Assembly (NCBI GenBank): GCA_021799555.1
Contig: JAJZAG010000192.1
Span: forward strand, 1-7,404
Source: Deltaproteobacteria bacterium
Lineage (GTDB): Bacteria > Desulfobacterota > Binatia > Binatales > Binataceae
Direction of reading: 5' to 3'
Length of the DNA stretch: 7,404 bases
Position 1 is the stretch's first letter, and each line of letters begins with the position of its first letter. This document shows positions 1 through 6,306 of this stretch, one piece after another. The notes below the pieces were generated by a model. That model worked only from the letters and a program-made list of their open reading frames with translations, was not told the DNA's origin and did not search any database. Position numbers and translations under genes: made by a program.

Positions 1-528
1 CCGATCGCAACAGTCCTGTCGAATTTCGGCCTCGAGCAGGCGCTCAGCCGCGCCGGCATAAACCTGGTGCGCACAGAGGTTGGCGACCCCGCCGTGGCGC
101 GCGAGATGCGCTCGAATTCATACAACCTCGGCGGCGAACAATCGGGCCACATCATCTGCATGGATTACTCGACGACCGGTGACGGGTTGCTTACCGCGCT
201 GCTGATCCTCACCCTCATGGTCGAGAGCGGAAAACCGCTCAGCGAGTTGCGCGCGATGCGCCGCGTGCCGCAGACCATGAAAAACATCACGGTGACCGCG
301 CGTACTCCGATCGCCGCGATGCCCGGCGTGTGCCGCGCGATCGCGCTGGCCGAGGGCAGGCTCGGCGCTTCGGGCCGCCTGCTGGTCCGCTACTCGGGCA
401 CCGAGATGCTGGCGCGAGTGATGGTTGAAGGCGAAGACGCCGCGCTCATCGACGCGCTCGCGCAGGAAATCGGCGCCGCGATCCAGAAAGAAGTCGGTGC
501 GGATTCGCCAGTTCATCCCCGCGGGTAG
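1..528 (+). CDS. glmM: Phosphoglucosamine mutase GlmM, C-terminal part (5' end outside window)
   Basis: GlmM interconverts glucosamine-6-phosphate and glucosamine-1-phosphate in the cytoplasm, the step feeding UDP-GlcNAc for peptidoglycan and LPS. The reading frame is open from base 1 and ends at TAG 526-528, giving 175 visible residues of a protein usually near 450. The visible part holds the sugar-binding loop GGEQSGH (visible residues 44-50) and the C-terminal phosphate-binding motif RYSGTE followed by RVMVEG (130-143), both diagnostic of the alpha-D-phosphohexomutase family. The GGEQSGH loop and the RVMVEG ending favour GlmM over PgcA or ManB. The active-site serine and metal loop lie upstream of the window. 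The last five codons overlap the 3' end of the convergent sulfotransferase gene by 16 bases. GlmM identity is confident; the start cannot be seen. Confidence 0.95.
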   Translation, partial: PIATVLSNFGLEQALSRAGINLVRTEVGDPAVAREMRSNSYNLGGEQSGHIICMDYSTTGDGLLTALLILTLMVESGKPLSELRAMRRVPQTMKNITVTARTPIAAMPGVCRAIALAEGRLGASGRLLVRYSGTEMLARVMVEGEDAALIDALAQEIGAAIQKEVGADSPVHPRG

Positions 529-1589
529 CCGAATTCCTCGAACATCTCGCGCCATCGTTCGATCACGATCGCGCGCCAATCGCCGCCCGTATCGGACGCG
601 GTGCGCGGATGCTCCGTCATGTACGCGCGTACCTTCGGCGCGCTCGCCGACGGATCGCCGAGCGAGAGTAACTCGTAAAGACGCGCGATTGCGCCGCACG
701 GATCCGTAATCAAATCTTCGTAGCGCACCGTCGCGCGCCGCTCGTCCGGCAGTCGCGCGAGATCGCCGCGCAGCTTTCGCTCCATCGCGAGGCGAATCTC
801 GATGATCCTCTCAAGCAACCGGTCCTGCGCGAGTGGCGCAGTCAGCGCGTAGCGCTCCCACATGCTTTGCCAGAGCCTCAGCGTCGAGCCGAAAACCGCG
901 CACGGCTCGCGCACCACGCGGATAAACGCCGCGCCCGGAAAAAGCGCGGCAAGCCGCCCGACGCGAAACGAGTTGGTCGGCGATTTCAGTATCAGCCGCC
1001 GGTCCGCGCCGTGCGCGAACGCCGTCGCTTTCAGGGTCCACGAGAGCGCCTGTTCCCATCGAAGTTGCTCGATGCGCTGGAACAGGTCCGGATCGCCGAG
1101 CGACTCGACCCGCTCGATCGCGCGCGGAAACAAGAAGGCCTCGTATGGCGACACGGCGCCGACGCAGAGCAGCGCAAATTCCTCTTCCTGCGGCGACGAC
1201 GCGGCGACAATCATGTCGCCCGTGGGACGGACCGCCCGCCGGTCCGCGGATGTCTGATTGCGCGTCAGCAGAAAGTGACTTGGATTGAAGCATTCGTAGG
1301 TGGTGGGCGCCGCGAATTTTTCGTCGAGCGCGAGGAGTTCGTGCAGCAGCGTTGTCCCGCTGCGCCAGTGCCCGACGATAAAGATCGGCGCCCGGAGCGC
1401 GACCGCGTCCACCGCGCGCTGATAGATTCGCGTTTGCAATTTCCCGAGCGCCGATTGTATCCGTGCCGCGATGAAGAAGCGCAGCGCGACCCCGCGCCCG
1501 ATCGGCTCGCGATTGCGCTTGCGGATACCGTCCCACGCTGCCGCGTTGAGGTTGAACACGGGCCGCGACCATGCGCTCGCTCTCGTCAT
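513..1589 (-). CDS. PAPS-dependent sulfotransferase family protein
   Basis: A 358-residue protein of the Sulfotransferase_3-like family, predicted to move sulfate from PAPS to a hydroxyl or amino group of an unknown acceptor. The 5'-phosphosulfate loop is GHWRSGTTLLHELL (73-86). The 3'-phosphate-binding part is LKSPTN (201-206) followed by FIRVVREP (222-229) and a serine at 235. Further family landmarks are SPQEEEFAL (132-140) and VRYEDLITDP (288-297). I see no signal peptide or clear membrane helix, so it is probably cytoplasmic. ATG at 1589-1587 overlaps the stop of the upstream AlkP-fold gene as ATGA. No strong ribosome site precedes it, so translation is probably coupled to that gene. The stop (515-513) lies inside the end of glmM on the other strand. 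The family assignment is firm; the substrate cannot be read from sequence, though the neighbours suggest an envelope glycan or lipid. Confidence 0.88.
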   Translation of the reverse strand: MTRASAWSRPVFNLNAAAWDGIRKRNREPIGRGVALRFFIAARIQSALGKLQTRIYQRAVDAVALRAPIFIVGHWRSGTTLLHELLALDEKFAAPTTYECFNPSHFLLTRNQTSADRRAVRPTGDMIVAASSPQEEEFALLCVGAVSPYEAFLFPRAIERVESLGDPDLFQRIEQLRWEQALSWTLKATAFAHGADRRLILKSPTNSFRVGRLAALFPGAAFIRVVREPCAVFGSTLRLWQSMWERYALTAPLAQDRLLERIIEIRLAMERKLRGDLARLPDERRATVRYEDLITDPCGAIARLYELLSLGDPSASAPKVRAYMTEHPRTASDTGGDWRAIVIERWREMFEEFGYPRG

Positions 1590-3493
1590 TTGCTTGCCAG
1601 CCGGGCGCTGCCGGCCAGTGCGGCGCCGTAATGGCGCTGGATATCCTGCAGCAGCCGCATCGCGACCTCAGGATGCCCGGCGGCGTAATGAGTCTCGCCG
1701 GGGTCATGAACGATGTCGAACAGCTTGATGTGTCCCGAGGGGAAATACCACACGAGATGATACGGGCCCGAATCAGCCGCGATCGCGCCGATTTGCGGAC
1801 GGCCGCGCGGATTGGACTCCGCAAGATACATCGAATACGCCGCATCGCGCGCCGCGCCGGGCTGCGCGCCGGCGCCGATCAGCGGATGCCCATCCATCGC
1901 CGCCGGCGCCGCGACTCCGAGCAGACTTAGCGCGGTGGGCGCGATATCGGTCAAATCTCCGTCCCCGGTTTCAATCTGGCCCGCGCTCTGGCCGGGCAGC
2001 GAAATCAGCAGCGGGACATGGGTTTCCGCGTAGTGCAGATCCGGCGACATGTGCGACCACCATCCGCCGGTGAAATTCTCGCCGTGATCGGCGGTCACAA
2101 TGAGAAGCGTGTTCGCGCCGCGATTTTCCGCCGCCATCCAATCGAGGAACCGCCCCATCGCGGCGTCGCAGTCCGCGATACTCGCGTCGTAGCGGCGTCT
2201 GAGCACGTTCACCTCGCGCTGGCGCGCCGCCGGATACTGCGGGGTTGGCGCCCGCCAGTAAAAATCCGCCTGCGTGGTGAATTCCGCTCCCGGTTGAAAC
2301 CTGCGCTGATATTTCGCGCCTGTTACGTAGGGAGCGTGCGGCGGGTAGATATGAATCCACAGAAAGTAGGGAGCGCGCGCGCCGCGGATGAAGTTTTCGG
2401 CCGATGCGAAGACTGCGCGCGGCGCGACCCATTGCTCCGTGCTGAACGGCGCGAAAAAGCATCCCGCCCCTCCGAACAGCTCGTCAACCATCAGGTGGTT
2501 GACGGCGTTGAACAGGATGCTGTGGCGGATTTGCATCAGAAAAGTTCCCGGATAAAACCACGGCGACATCGGCGGCCACAGCAGGACCGAAAACGAATCC
2601 GCGATCCGCAAGGTCAGCGGATGCGCGGCCGGATTGGTCACGATTGCCGCGGTCGTGTAGCCGTGCGCCTTGAGTATCCACGCCAGATTGACCTTTCGCA
2701 GGCGCTCGGGAACGTGACCGTTCAGCTGGAAAACGCGATTACTCAGCGGATACTGTCCGGTCAACATCGACGCCGCCGCCGGCGTCGTGAAATCGGCCGT
2801 CGAGTAGAAGTTGACGAAATTGTAACTGCGCCGCGCGAGCCGCTCGAACTCAGGCGTCGTGGCAAGCGGGTAGCCATACAGCGACATGTCCTGCGCGCTC
2901 AGCGCGTCGAAGCTGATCAACACCAGGTTGGGGCTTTCCCGCCGCGCAACCGCCCCGCGCGCCGCCGGTTCCGGCGCGTCGAAGCGACGCCATCCGAAGC
3001 CGCCCGTGAGCGCCAGAACCACCAGCACTGGAAATACGGCCAGCACAGCCTGCGCTTGAGAATTGAGCAGCTCGACCCGGGCGAAAACGCGCCGCCATCC
3101 GAGCGCCGTAATTGCCGCGATCGCCGCCGCGATTAGCGCCGATTGCACCGCCACGCTCGCGATTGCGCCGATCATCACGCCGAGCGAATTGAACAGCGCA
3201 AGTCCGCACACGATCGCAATCAGTACCGCGAGCATCCCCGCGCAAGCTTCCTCCGCCCGGGAGCCCGAGAGCCCGAGCGCGCGGCTCGCCGACATAGCGA
3301 TCGCGATAACCGCCGCGAGAGCCGCTTCGAGCAGGATCAGCGCCAGAAGTTCGAGCGCCACTTCGGCCACCGCGCCTCTCATCCCGAGGTAAAATGCCAT
3401 CGGCCGAACTTCCTGCATGATCACGATTGGCGCCAGAAACAGGACCGTCGGAACCGCCAGTCCGCGGAACATCCTCCACCACCGTCCACCCAT
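1586..3493 (-). CDS. Membrane-anchored sulfatase/alkaline-phosphatase-fold enzyme with Thr at the catalytic position
   Basis: A 635-residue protein with about five hydrophobic segments in residues 11-167 (roughly 11-27, 43-66, 86-103, 105-131, 148-167), then a sulfatase-type (PF00884-like) domain from about 188 to 610, predicted outside the inner membrane. Metal and active-site landmarks are LISFDAL (D196), TTPAAASMLTG (236-246), HIYPPHAPY (381-389), TADHGENF (467-474; D469, H470) and THVPLL (491-496; H492). Aligned to the sulfatase signature C-x-P-x-R, the Cys is T236 and the Arg is A240. Formylglycine chemistry is therefore not possible, and a Thr nucleophile like that of LtaS or EptA is more likely, giving phosphotransferase, phosphodiesterase or an unknown activity. 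The start ATG at 3493 has AGGAG at 3508-3504. It lies six bases after the small membrane-protein gene and overlaps the sulfotransferase start by four. The fold is confident; the reaction is open. Confidence 0.88.
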   Translation of the reverse strand: MGGRWWRMFRGLAVPTVLFLAPIVIMQEVRPMAFYLGMRGAVAEVALELLALILLEAALAAVIAIAMSASRALGLSGSRAEEACAGMLAVLIAIVCGLALFNSLGVMIGAIASVAVQSALIAAAIAAITALGWRRVFARVELLNSQAQAVLAVFPVLVVLALTGGFGWRRFDAPEPAARGAVARRESPNLVLISFDALSAQDMSLYGYPLATTPEFERLARRSYNFVNFYSTADFTTPAAASMLTGQYPLSNRVFQLNGHVPERLRKVNLAWILKAHGYTTAAIVTNPAAHPLTLRIADSFSVLLWPPMSPWFYPGTFLMQIRHSILFNAVNHLMVDELFGGAGCFFAPFSTEQWVAPRAVFASAENFIRGARAPYFLWIHIYPPHAPYVTGAKYQRRFQPGAEFTTQADFYWRAPTPQYPAARQREVNVLRRRYDASIADCDAAMGRFLDWMAAENRGANTLLIVTADHGENFTGGWWSHMSPDLHYAETHVPLLISLPGQSAGQIETGDGDLTDIAPTALSLLGVAAPAAMDGHPLIGAGAQPGAARDAAYSMYLAESNPRGRPQIGAIAADSGPYHLVWYFPSGHIKLFDIVHDPGETHYAAGHPEVAMRLLQDIQRHYGAALAGSARLASK

Positions 3494-3499
3494 CGGCGG

Positions 3500-3790
3500 T
3501 CAGCTCCTGGACCGAGGTTCCGCGCCGTCGGGTTCGGCTTTTTTCCATCGCTTGCGAATCGATCCGGCAAGCTTCCGGATTTCTCTGCGGCAGTAAAAGA
3601 GGAATGAGACGAAGAGCGAGGCGAGCGGCGCGAGAATCTGCCACAGGAACCCGCCCGCGTTGGGATCGATATAGGCGAAACATTCGCCGCGCCAGGTCAG
3701 GATCAGCACGGCGACGAGCACGCCAACAAAGCTCGCGAACGCGGCACGCGCGCTTCGCGCGTGCCGGAGACTTTCGGAGTTTGCGTTCAT
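3500..3790 (-). CDS. Small membrane protein with YIDPNAGG motif
   Basis: A 96-residue protein with a hydrophobic segment at about 14-33, then ECFAYIDPNAGGFLWQ (36-51), a second hydrophobic stretch at about 50-66, and a basic tail (CRREIRKL and on) ending in RSRS. The first segment may be a helix or a signal sequence with cleavage near the CFA/YIDP junction. The Y-[IL]-D-P-x-[AT]-G layout resembles the short YIDPGTGS or YIGPGAG membrane proteins that I recall beside AlkP-superfamily and envelope glycan genes; their function is unknown. ATG at 3790 starts 41 bases after the pdxJ stop. An in-frame GTG at 3835 would give 111 residues and overlap that stop as GTGA. Neither start has a good ribosome site. 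The stop is six bases before the AlkP-fold gene, suggesting one transcript. I do not assign a function. Confidence 0.72.
   Translation of the reverse strand: MNANSESLRHARSARAAFASFVGVLVAVLILTWRGECFAYIDPNAGGFLWQILAPLASLFVSFLFYCRREIRKLAGSIRKRWKKAEPDGAEPRSRS
3504..3508 (-). promoter_or_regulatory. Ribosome binding site AGGAG for the AlkP-fold gene
   Basis: The minus strand reads AGGAG here, ten bases before the ATG at 3493. It sits inside the last codons of the small membrane-protein gene, so the two genes are translationally adjacent. It is the clearest Shine-Dalgarno in the minus-strand run and supports the chosen start. Confidence 0.7.
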
Positions 3791-3831
3791 CGCGGCGCAG
3801 GTCTCGAGCCGGTTCACAAATGTCCCGCCGA

Positions 3832-4626
3832 TCACTTTCGCTCGCCCGCGCCGCGCCGCGCCGCGCCGCGCTTGCGCGCCGCGCGCATCGGGCGCGAGCC
3901 GAGCGCTTTCAGGTACGCGCGCACCGCGTTTGCCAGGCCGACATAAATCGCGTCGGAAATCAGCGCGTGGCCGATCGAGGTTTCGTCGAGATACGGCACT
4001 GCTTTCACGTACCCAGGGATATTGTCGAGATTCAAGTCGTGCCCGGCATTGACTCCAAGGCCGGCCCGATGCGCCGCGCTGGCGGTCTCGCGATGGCGCC
4101 GCAGAATCGTCCGCGCTTCGGCGGTCCCGAAGGCGTGCGCATACGGACCCGTGAACAGCTCGACGCGATCCGCGCCAAGCTCGCGCGCGCGCAGCGCCGC
4201 GTCCGGCTCGGCCTCGATAAACAGGCTCGTGCGGATGCCGCATCCGGCGAGCCGCTCGATCGCGCCGCGTAGCCATTCGGCGCTCGAGGCTAGATTCCAT
4301 CCCGCATTCGAGGTCAGCACTCCCGGCGGATCGGGCACCATCGTGCATTGCGTGGGCCGCACCCGCGTGACCAGGTCGAGAAATTCGGGGCCGGGGTAGC
4401 CTTCGATATTGAATTCGATCTCCGGAAACTCGGCCGCGAGCATTGCGGCCAACTCGAAAACGTCGCGCGCTGTGATATGACGCGCATCGGGCCGCGGATG
4501 CACGGTTATTCCGTGGCATCCGGCGCCGATCGCGACGCGCGCGGCATCGACCGGGCGTGGAAATTCGCCGCCGCGCGAGTTGCGGAGTACCGCGATCTTG
4601 TTGACGTTGACGCTCAGCTTGATCAT
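3832..4626 (-). CDS. pdxJ: Pyridoxine 5'-phosphate synthase PdxJ
   Basis: PdxJ condenses 1-deoxyxylulose-5-phosphate with 3-amino-2-oxopropyl phosphate to pyridoxine 5'-phosphate, the last ring-forming step of DXP-dependent vitamin B6 synthesis. The 264-residue TIM-barrel protein shows TVHPRPDARHI (41-51), FNIEGYPG (72-79, with E75 matching the catalytic Glu), VELFTGPYA (155-163), NAGHDLN (193-199, with H196 matching the catalytic His) and IGHALISDA (218-226). The N-terminal motif is NVNKIAVLR (7-15) where E. coli has N-I-D-H-I-A; I recall the N-x-N-K form from Bacteroidetes-type PdxJ. The start at 4626 matches the usual N-terminus, but an in-frame ATG at 4641 would add five residues. The basic Ala/Arg/Gly tail after about 245 is unusual and is encoded partly by CCGCG repeats. 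It is the first gene of the minus-strand run and is divergent from nnr. Confidence 0.95.
   Translation of the reverse strand: MIKLSVNVNKIAVLRNSRGGEFPRPVDAARVAIGAGCHGITVHPRPDARHITARDVFELAAMLAAEFPEIEFNIEGYPGPEFLDLVTRVRPTQCTMVPDPPGVLTSNAGWNLASSAEWLRGAIERLAGCGIRTSLFIEAEPDAALRARELGADRVELFTGPYAHAFGTAEARTILRRHRETASAAHRAGLGVNAGHDLNLDNIPGYVKAVPYLDETSIGHALISDAIYVGLANAVRAYLKALGSRPMRAARKRGAARRGAGERK
3846..3870. repeat. Five perfect tandem copies of the pentamer CCGCG
   Basis: Bases 3846-3870 read CCGCG five times without interruption, inside the 3' end of pdxJ (the minus strand reads CGCGG). The repeat encodes part of the Arg/Gly/Ala tail, outside the catalytic barrel. Five is not a multiple of three, so any gain or loss of a unit changes the frame of the pdxJ tail. 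High local GC makes such repeats easier to meet by chance. Confidence 0.85.
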
Positions 4627-4749
4627 CGGAGCCGCGATCATCTTCACTCGATTCCGCGCGCCGACGCAACTTGCCCACGGTCCGGCGGGCGGACGCCCGC
4701 GATGCGGCAAAGCGTGCGCTCTGCTAGGATCGCTCTTGCGCGTGCCGCC
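4627..4749. promoter_or_regulatory. Divergent intergenic region between pdxJ and nnr
   Basis: These 123 bases are the only clear non-coding stretch and must carry the promoters of both divergent units unless those lie inside genes. On the plus strand TGCTAGGAT (4722-4730) resembles an extended -10 element (TGn plus TAGGAT). I see no good -35 box at 17 bases upstream. If used, transcription of nnr would start about 12 bases before its ATG, nearly leaderless, which fits the lack of a ribosome site there. On the minus strand I find no convincing promoter. A hairpin-like inverted repeat lies at 4685-4700. Confidence 0.4.
4685..4700. repeat. Short perfect inverted repeat in the divergent intergenic region
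   Basis: GCGGGC (4685-4690), a four-base spacer GGAC, then GCCCGC (4695-4700) form a perfect six-pair stem. It could be an operator half-site pair or a leader hairpin in the pdxJ transcript. No T-run follows on either strand, so it is not an intrinsic terminator. At this GC content a chance stem of this size is quite possible. Confidence 0.35.
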
Positions 4750-6306
4750 ATGATCGTTCTTTCCGCCGACCAAAGCCGCGAGCTCGACCGGCTCAGCCAG
4801 AGTAAGTACGGCGTCGATTCTTACGCCCTGATGACCCGCGCGGGCGAGGCGGTCGCCCGGCGTCTGGTTGAACGCTTTCCCGCGGTGATTCATTCCGGAG
4901 TCCTGGCCGTATGCGGCAAAGGCAACAACGGCGGCGACGCGATGGTCGCCGCACGGCGGCTCGCGGAGGGTGGCGTTCCAGTCAGGGTGGCGCTTTTGGG
5001 TTGGGGCGCCGACTTGAAGGGTGACGCCGCGCGCGCCCACGACGATCTCCTCGGCGCAGGCGGCGTGATAGTCCAGGCGCCCGATCCTTCCGACCTCGAA
5101 GCGGCGTTCGGCCAATCGCCGGGTGCGATTGTCGACGGTATTTTCGGAATCGGCCTCAATGCTCCCGTGCGTGGAGTTGCGCGCGCCGCGATCGAGCGGA
5201 TCAATGCGGCGGGCGTGCCGACCGTCGCGGTTGATATTGCGTCGGGCGTCGATTCCGACAGCGGGGCGATTATGGGAACGGCGGTGCGCGCCGCCTTGAC
5301 GGTGACTTTCGGCTACGCGAAGTTCGGTCACGTTTCCTTTCCCGGAGCCGCGCTTTGCGGCGAACTTGCGATCGAAGAGATTGGCTTTGCGCCCGAGGCG
5401 ATCGGCGACCTGGCGCCGCGCGGCCTCTTCTATCAGGCGGGCGACGCGCGGCCCATGCTGGTGCCGCGCGCGGTCAACGCGCACAAGGGCAACTTCGGCC
5501 ATCCGATCATTATTGCGGGCAGCCGCGGCAAATCCGGCGCCGCGATCCTCGCCTCGCGCGCGGCGCTGCGCTCCGGCGCCGGTCTTGTTACCGCCGCAAT
5601 TCCCGAACCGCTCCAGCCGATCGTCGCCGCGGCGCAAGCCGAACTGATGACCGAGCCGGTCGCCGAACGCGACGGCCATTTCGCCGGCGCCGCCGCGATT
5701 TCGACGCTCGCGCATCTGTTGGAGGGCAAGAGCGCGATCGTTTTTGGCCCCGGCGTCGGCCTTTCCGCCGACACTCGCGAACTGCTTGAATGGCTGTTGC
5801 GCAAAGGTGTGTCGCCCGTGCGCCCGATGCTGCTCGACGCTGACGCCCTCAACGCACTGGCCGAAATCGGCGCGGCGCGCGCCGCGGCCGCCGCGGGACC
5901 GCTCGTGATGACGCCGCATCCGGGCGAGATGGCGCGGCTGCTCGGTACGAGCGCGGCGGAAGTCAACGCGAACCGAATCGGCGCGGCGCGGCGGTTGGCG
6001 GAGCTAACCGGCGCAAGCGTGCTGCTCAAGGGCGCGCGCTCGATTGTCGCAAGTTCGAGCGGCGAGGTGATTGTCAACTCGAGCGGAAACCCCGGGATGG
6101 CGACGCCGGGGATGGGCGACGCGCTGTCGGGAATTGTCGGCGCGCTGATCGCGGCGGGGAACCCGCCCTTCGCCGCGTTGGCGTTAGGTGCGTTCATCCA
6201 CGGCTACGCTGCGGACCGGGTCGCGCAACGAATGGGCGGGGTCGGCTATATCGCGGGCGATCTGATCGACGAGCTTCCAGCGGCGCGCGCCGCGCTTGCA
6301 GGATAA
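4750..6306 (+). CDS. nnr: Bifunctional NAD(P)H-hydrate epimerase / ADP-dependent NAD(P)H-hydrate dehydratase
   Basis: This 518-residue protein repairs damaged NADH and NADPH hydrates: the N-terminal YjeF_N domain epimerises R- and S-NAD(P)HX, and the C-terminal ribokinase-like domain dehydrates the S form using ADP. Epimerase landmarks are GKGNNGGDAMVAAR (56-69), DGIFGIG (129-135) and VDIASGVDSDSG (161-172). Dehydratase landmarks are HKGNFG (245-250), GPGVG (333-337), DADALN (363-368), TPHPGEM (388-394), KG (427-428) and NPGMATPGMGDALSG (447-461), with D457 as the expected catalytic base. Both domains look complete and of normal length. ATG at 4750 gives the usual N-terminus (MIVLSADQSRELD); the in-frame ATG at 4702 would add 16 residues unlike the family. 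There is no ribosome site close to the start. The 3' end overlaps the convergent glycosyltransferase gene by 61 bases. Confidence 0.95.
   Translation: MIVLSADQSRELDRLSQSKYGVDSYALMTRAGEAVARRLVERFPAVIHSGVLAVCGKGNNGGDAMVAARRLAEGGVPVRVALLGWGADLKGDAARAHDDLLGAGGVIVQAPDPSDLEAAFGQSPGAIVDGIFGIGLNAPVRGVARAAIERINAAGVPTVAVDIASGVDSDSGAIMGTAVRAALTVTFGYAKFGHVSFPGAALCGELAIEEIGFAPEAIGDLAPRGLFYQAGDARPMLVPRAVNAHKGNFGHPIIIAGSRGKSGAAILASRAALRSGAGLVTAAIPEPLQPIVAAAQAELMTEPVAERDGHFAGAAAISTLAHLLEGKSAIVFGPGVGLSADTRELLEWLLRKGVSPVRPMLLDADALNALAEIGAARAAAAAGPLVMTPHPGEMARLLGTSAAEVNANRIGAARRLAELTGASVLLKGARSIVASSSGEVIVNSSGNPGMATPGMGDALSGIVGALIAAGNPPFAALALGAFIHGYAADRVAQRMGGVGYIAGDLIDELPAARAALAG

Noticed and set aside
118..699. 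Minus-strand open frame opposite glmM
   Set aside because: Arg/Ala/His-rich composition without motifs, fully explained by the high-GC shadow of glmM and the sulfotransferase.
2018..3136. Plus-strand open frame of 372 codons opposite the AlkP-fold gene
   Set aside because: Arg-rich low-complexity translation with no recognisable domain; the opposite strand carries a clear membrane and sulfatase-fold protein.
3539..3544. Run of six A on the minus strand near the end of the small membrane-protein gene, as a possible frameshift site or terminator
   Set aside because: The codons are TGG AAA AAA GCC, so the classic A-AAA-AAG slippery phase is not met, and no GC-rich stem directly precedes it as a terminator would need.
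4624..4641. Alternative PdxJ start at 4641
   Set aside because: It would add MIAAP before the usual short N-terminus; neither start has a strong ribosome site, so the family-like start at 4626 was kept, without certainty.
3791..4678. Long upstream extension of the small membrane-protein frame
   Set aside because: It lies inside pdxJ in another frame and is Arg/Ala-rich shadow sequence; only the GTG at 3835 is a plausible alternative start.
4348..4749. In-frame upstream extension of nnr (134 codons)
   Set aside because: It is antisense to pdxJ and shows no domain; the known N-terminus of YjeF_N proteins matches the ATG at 4750.
3832..5919. Open minus-strand frame of 695 codons that includes pdxJ
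   Set aside because: Only 3832-4626 is PdxJ. The upstream part is antisense to nnr, is Arg/His/Gly rich without family motifs, and nnr is clearly the real gene there.
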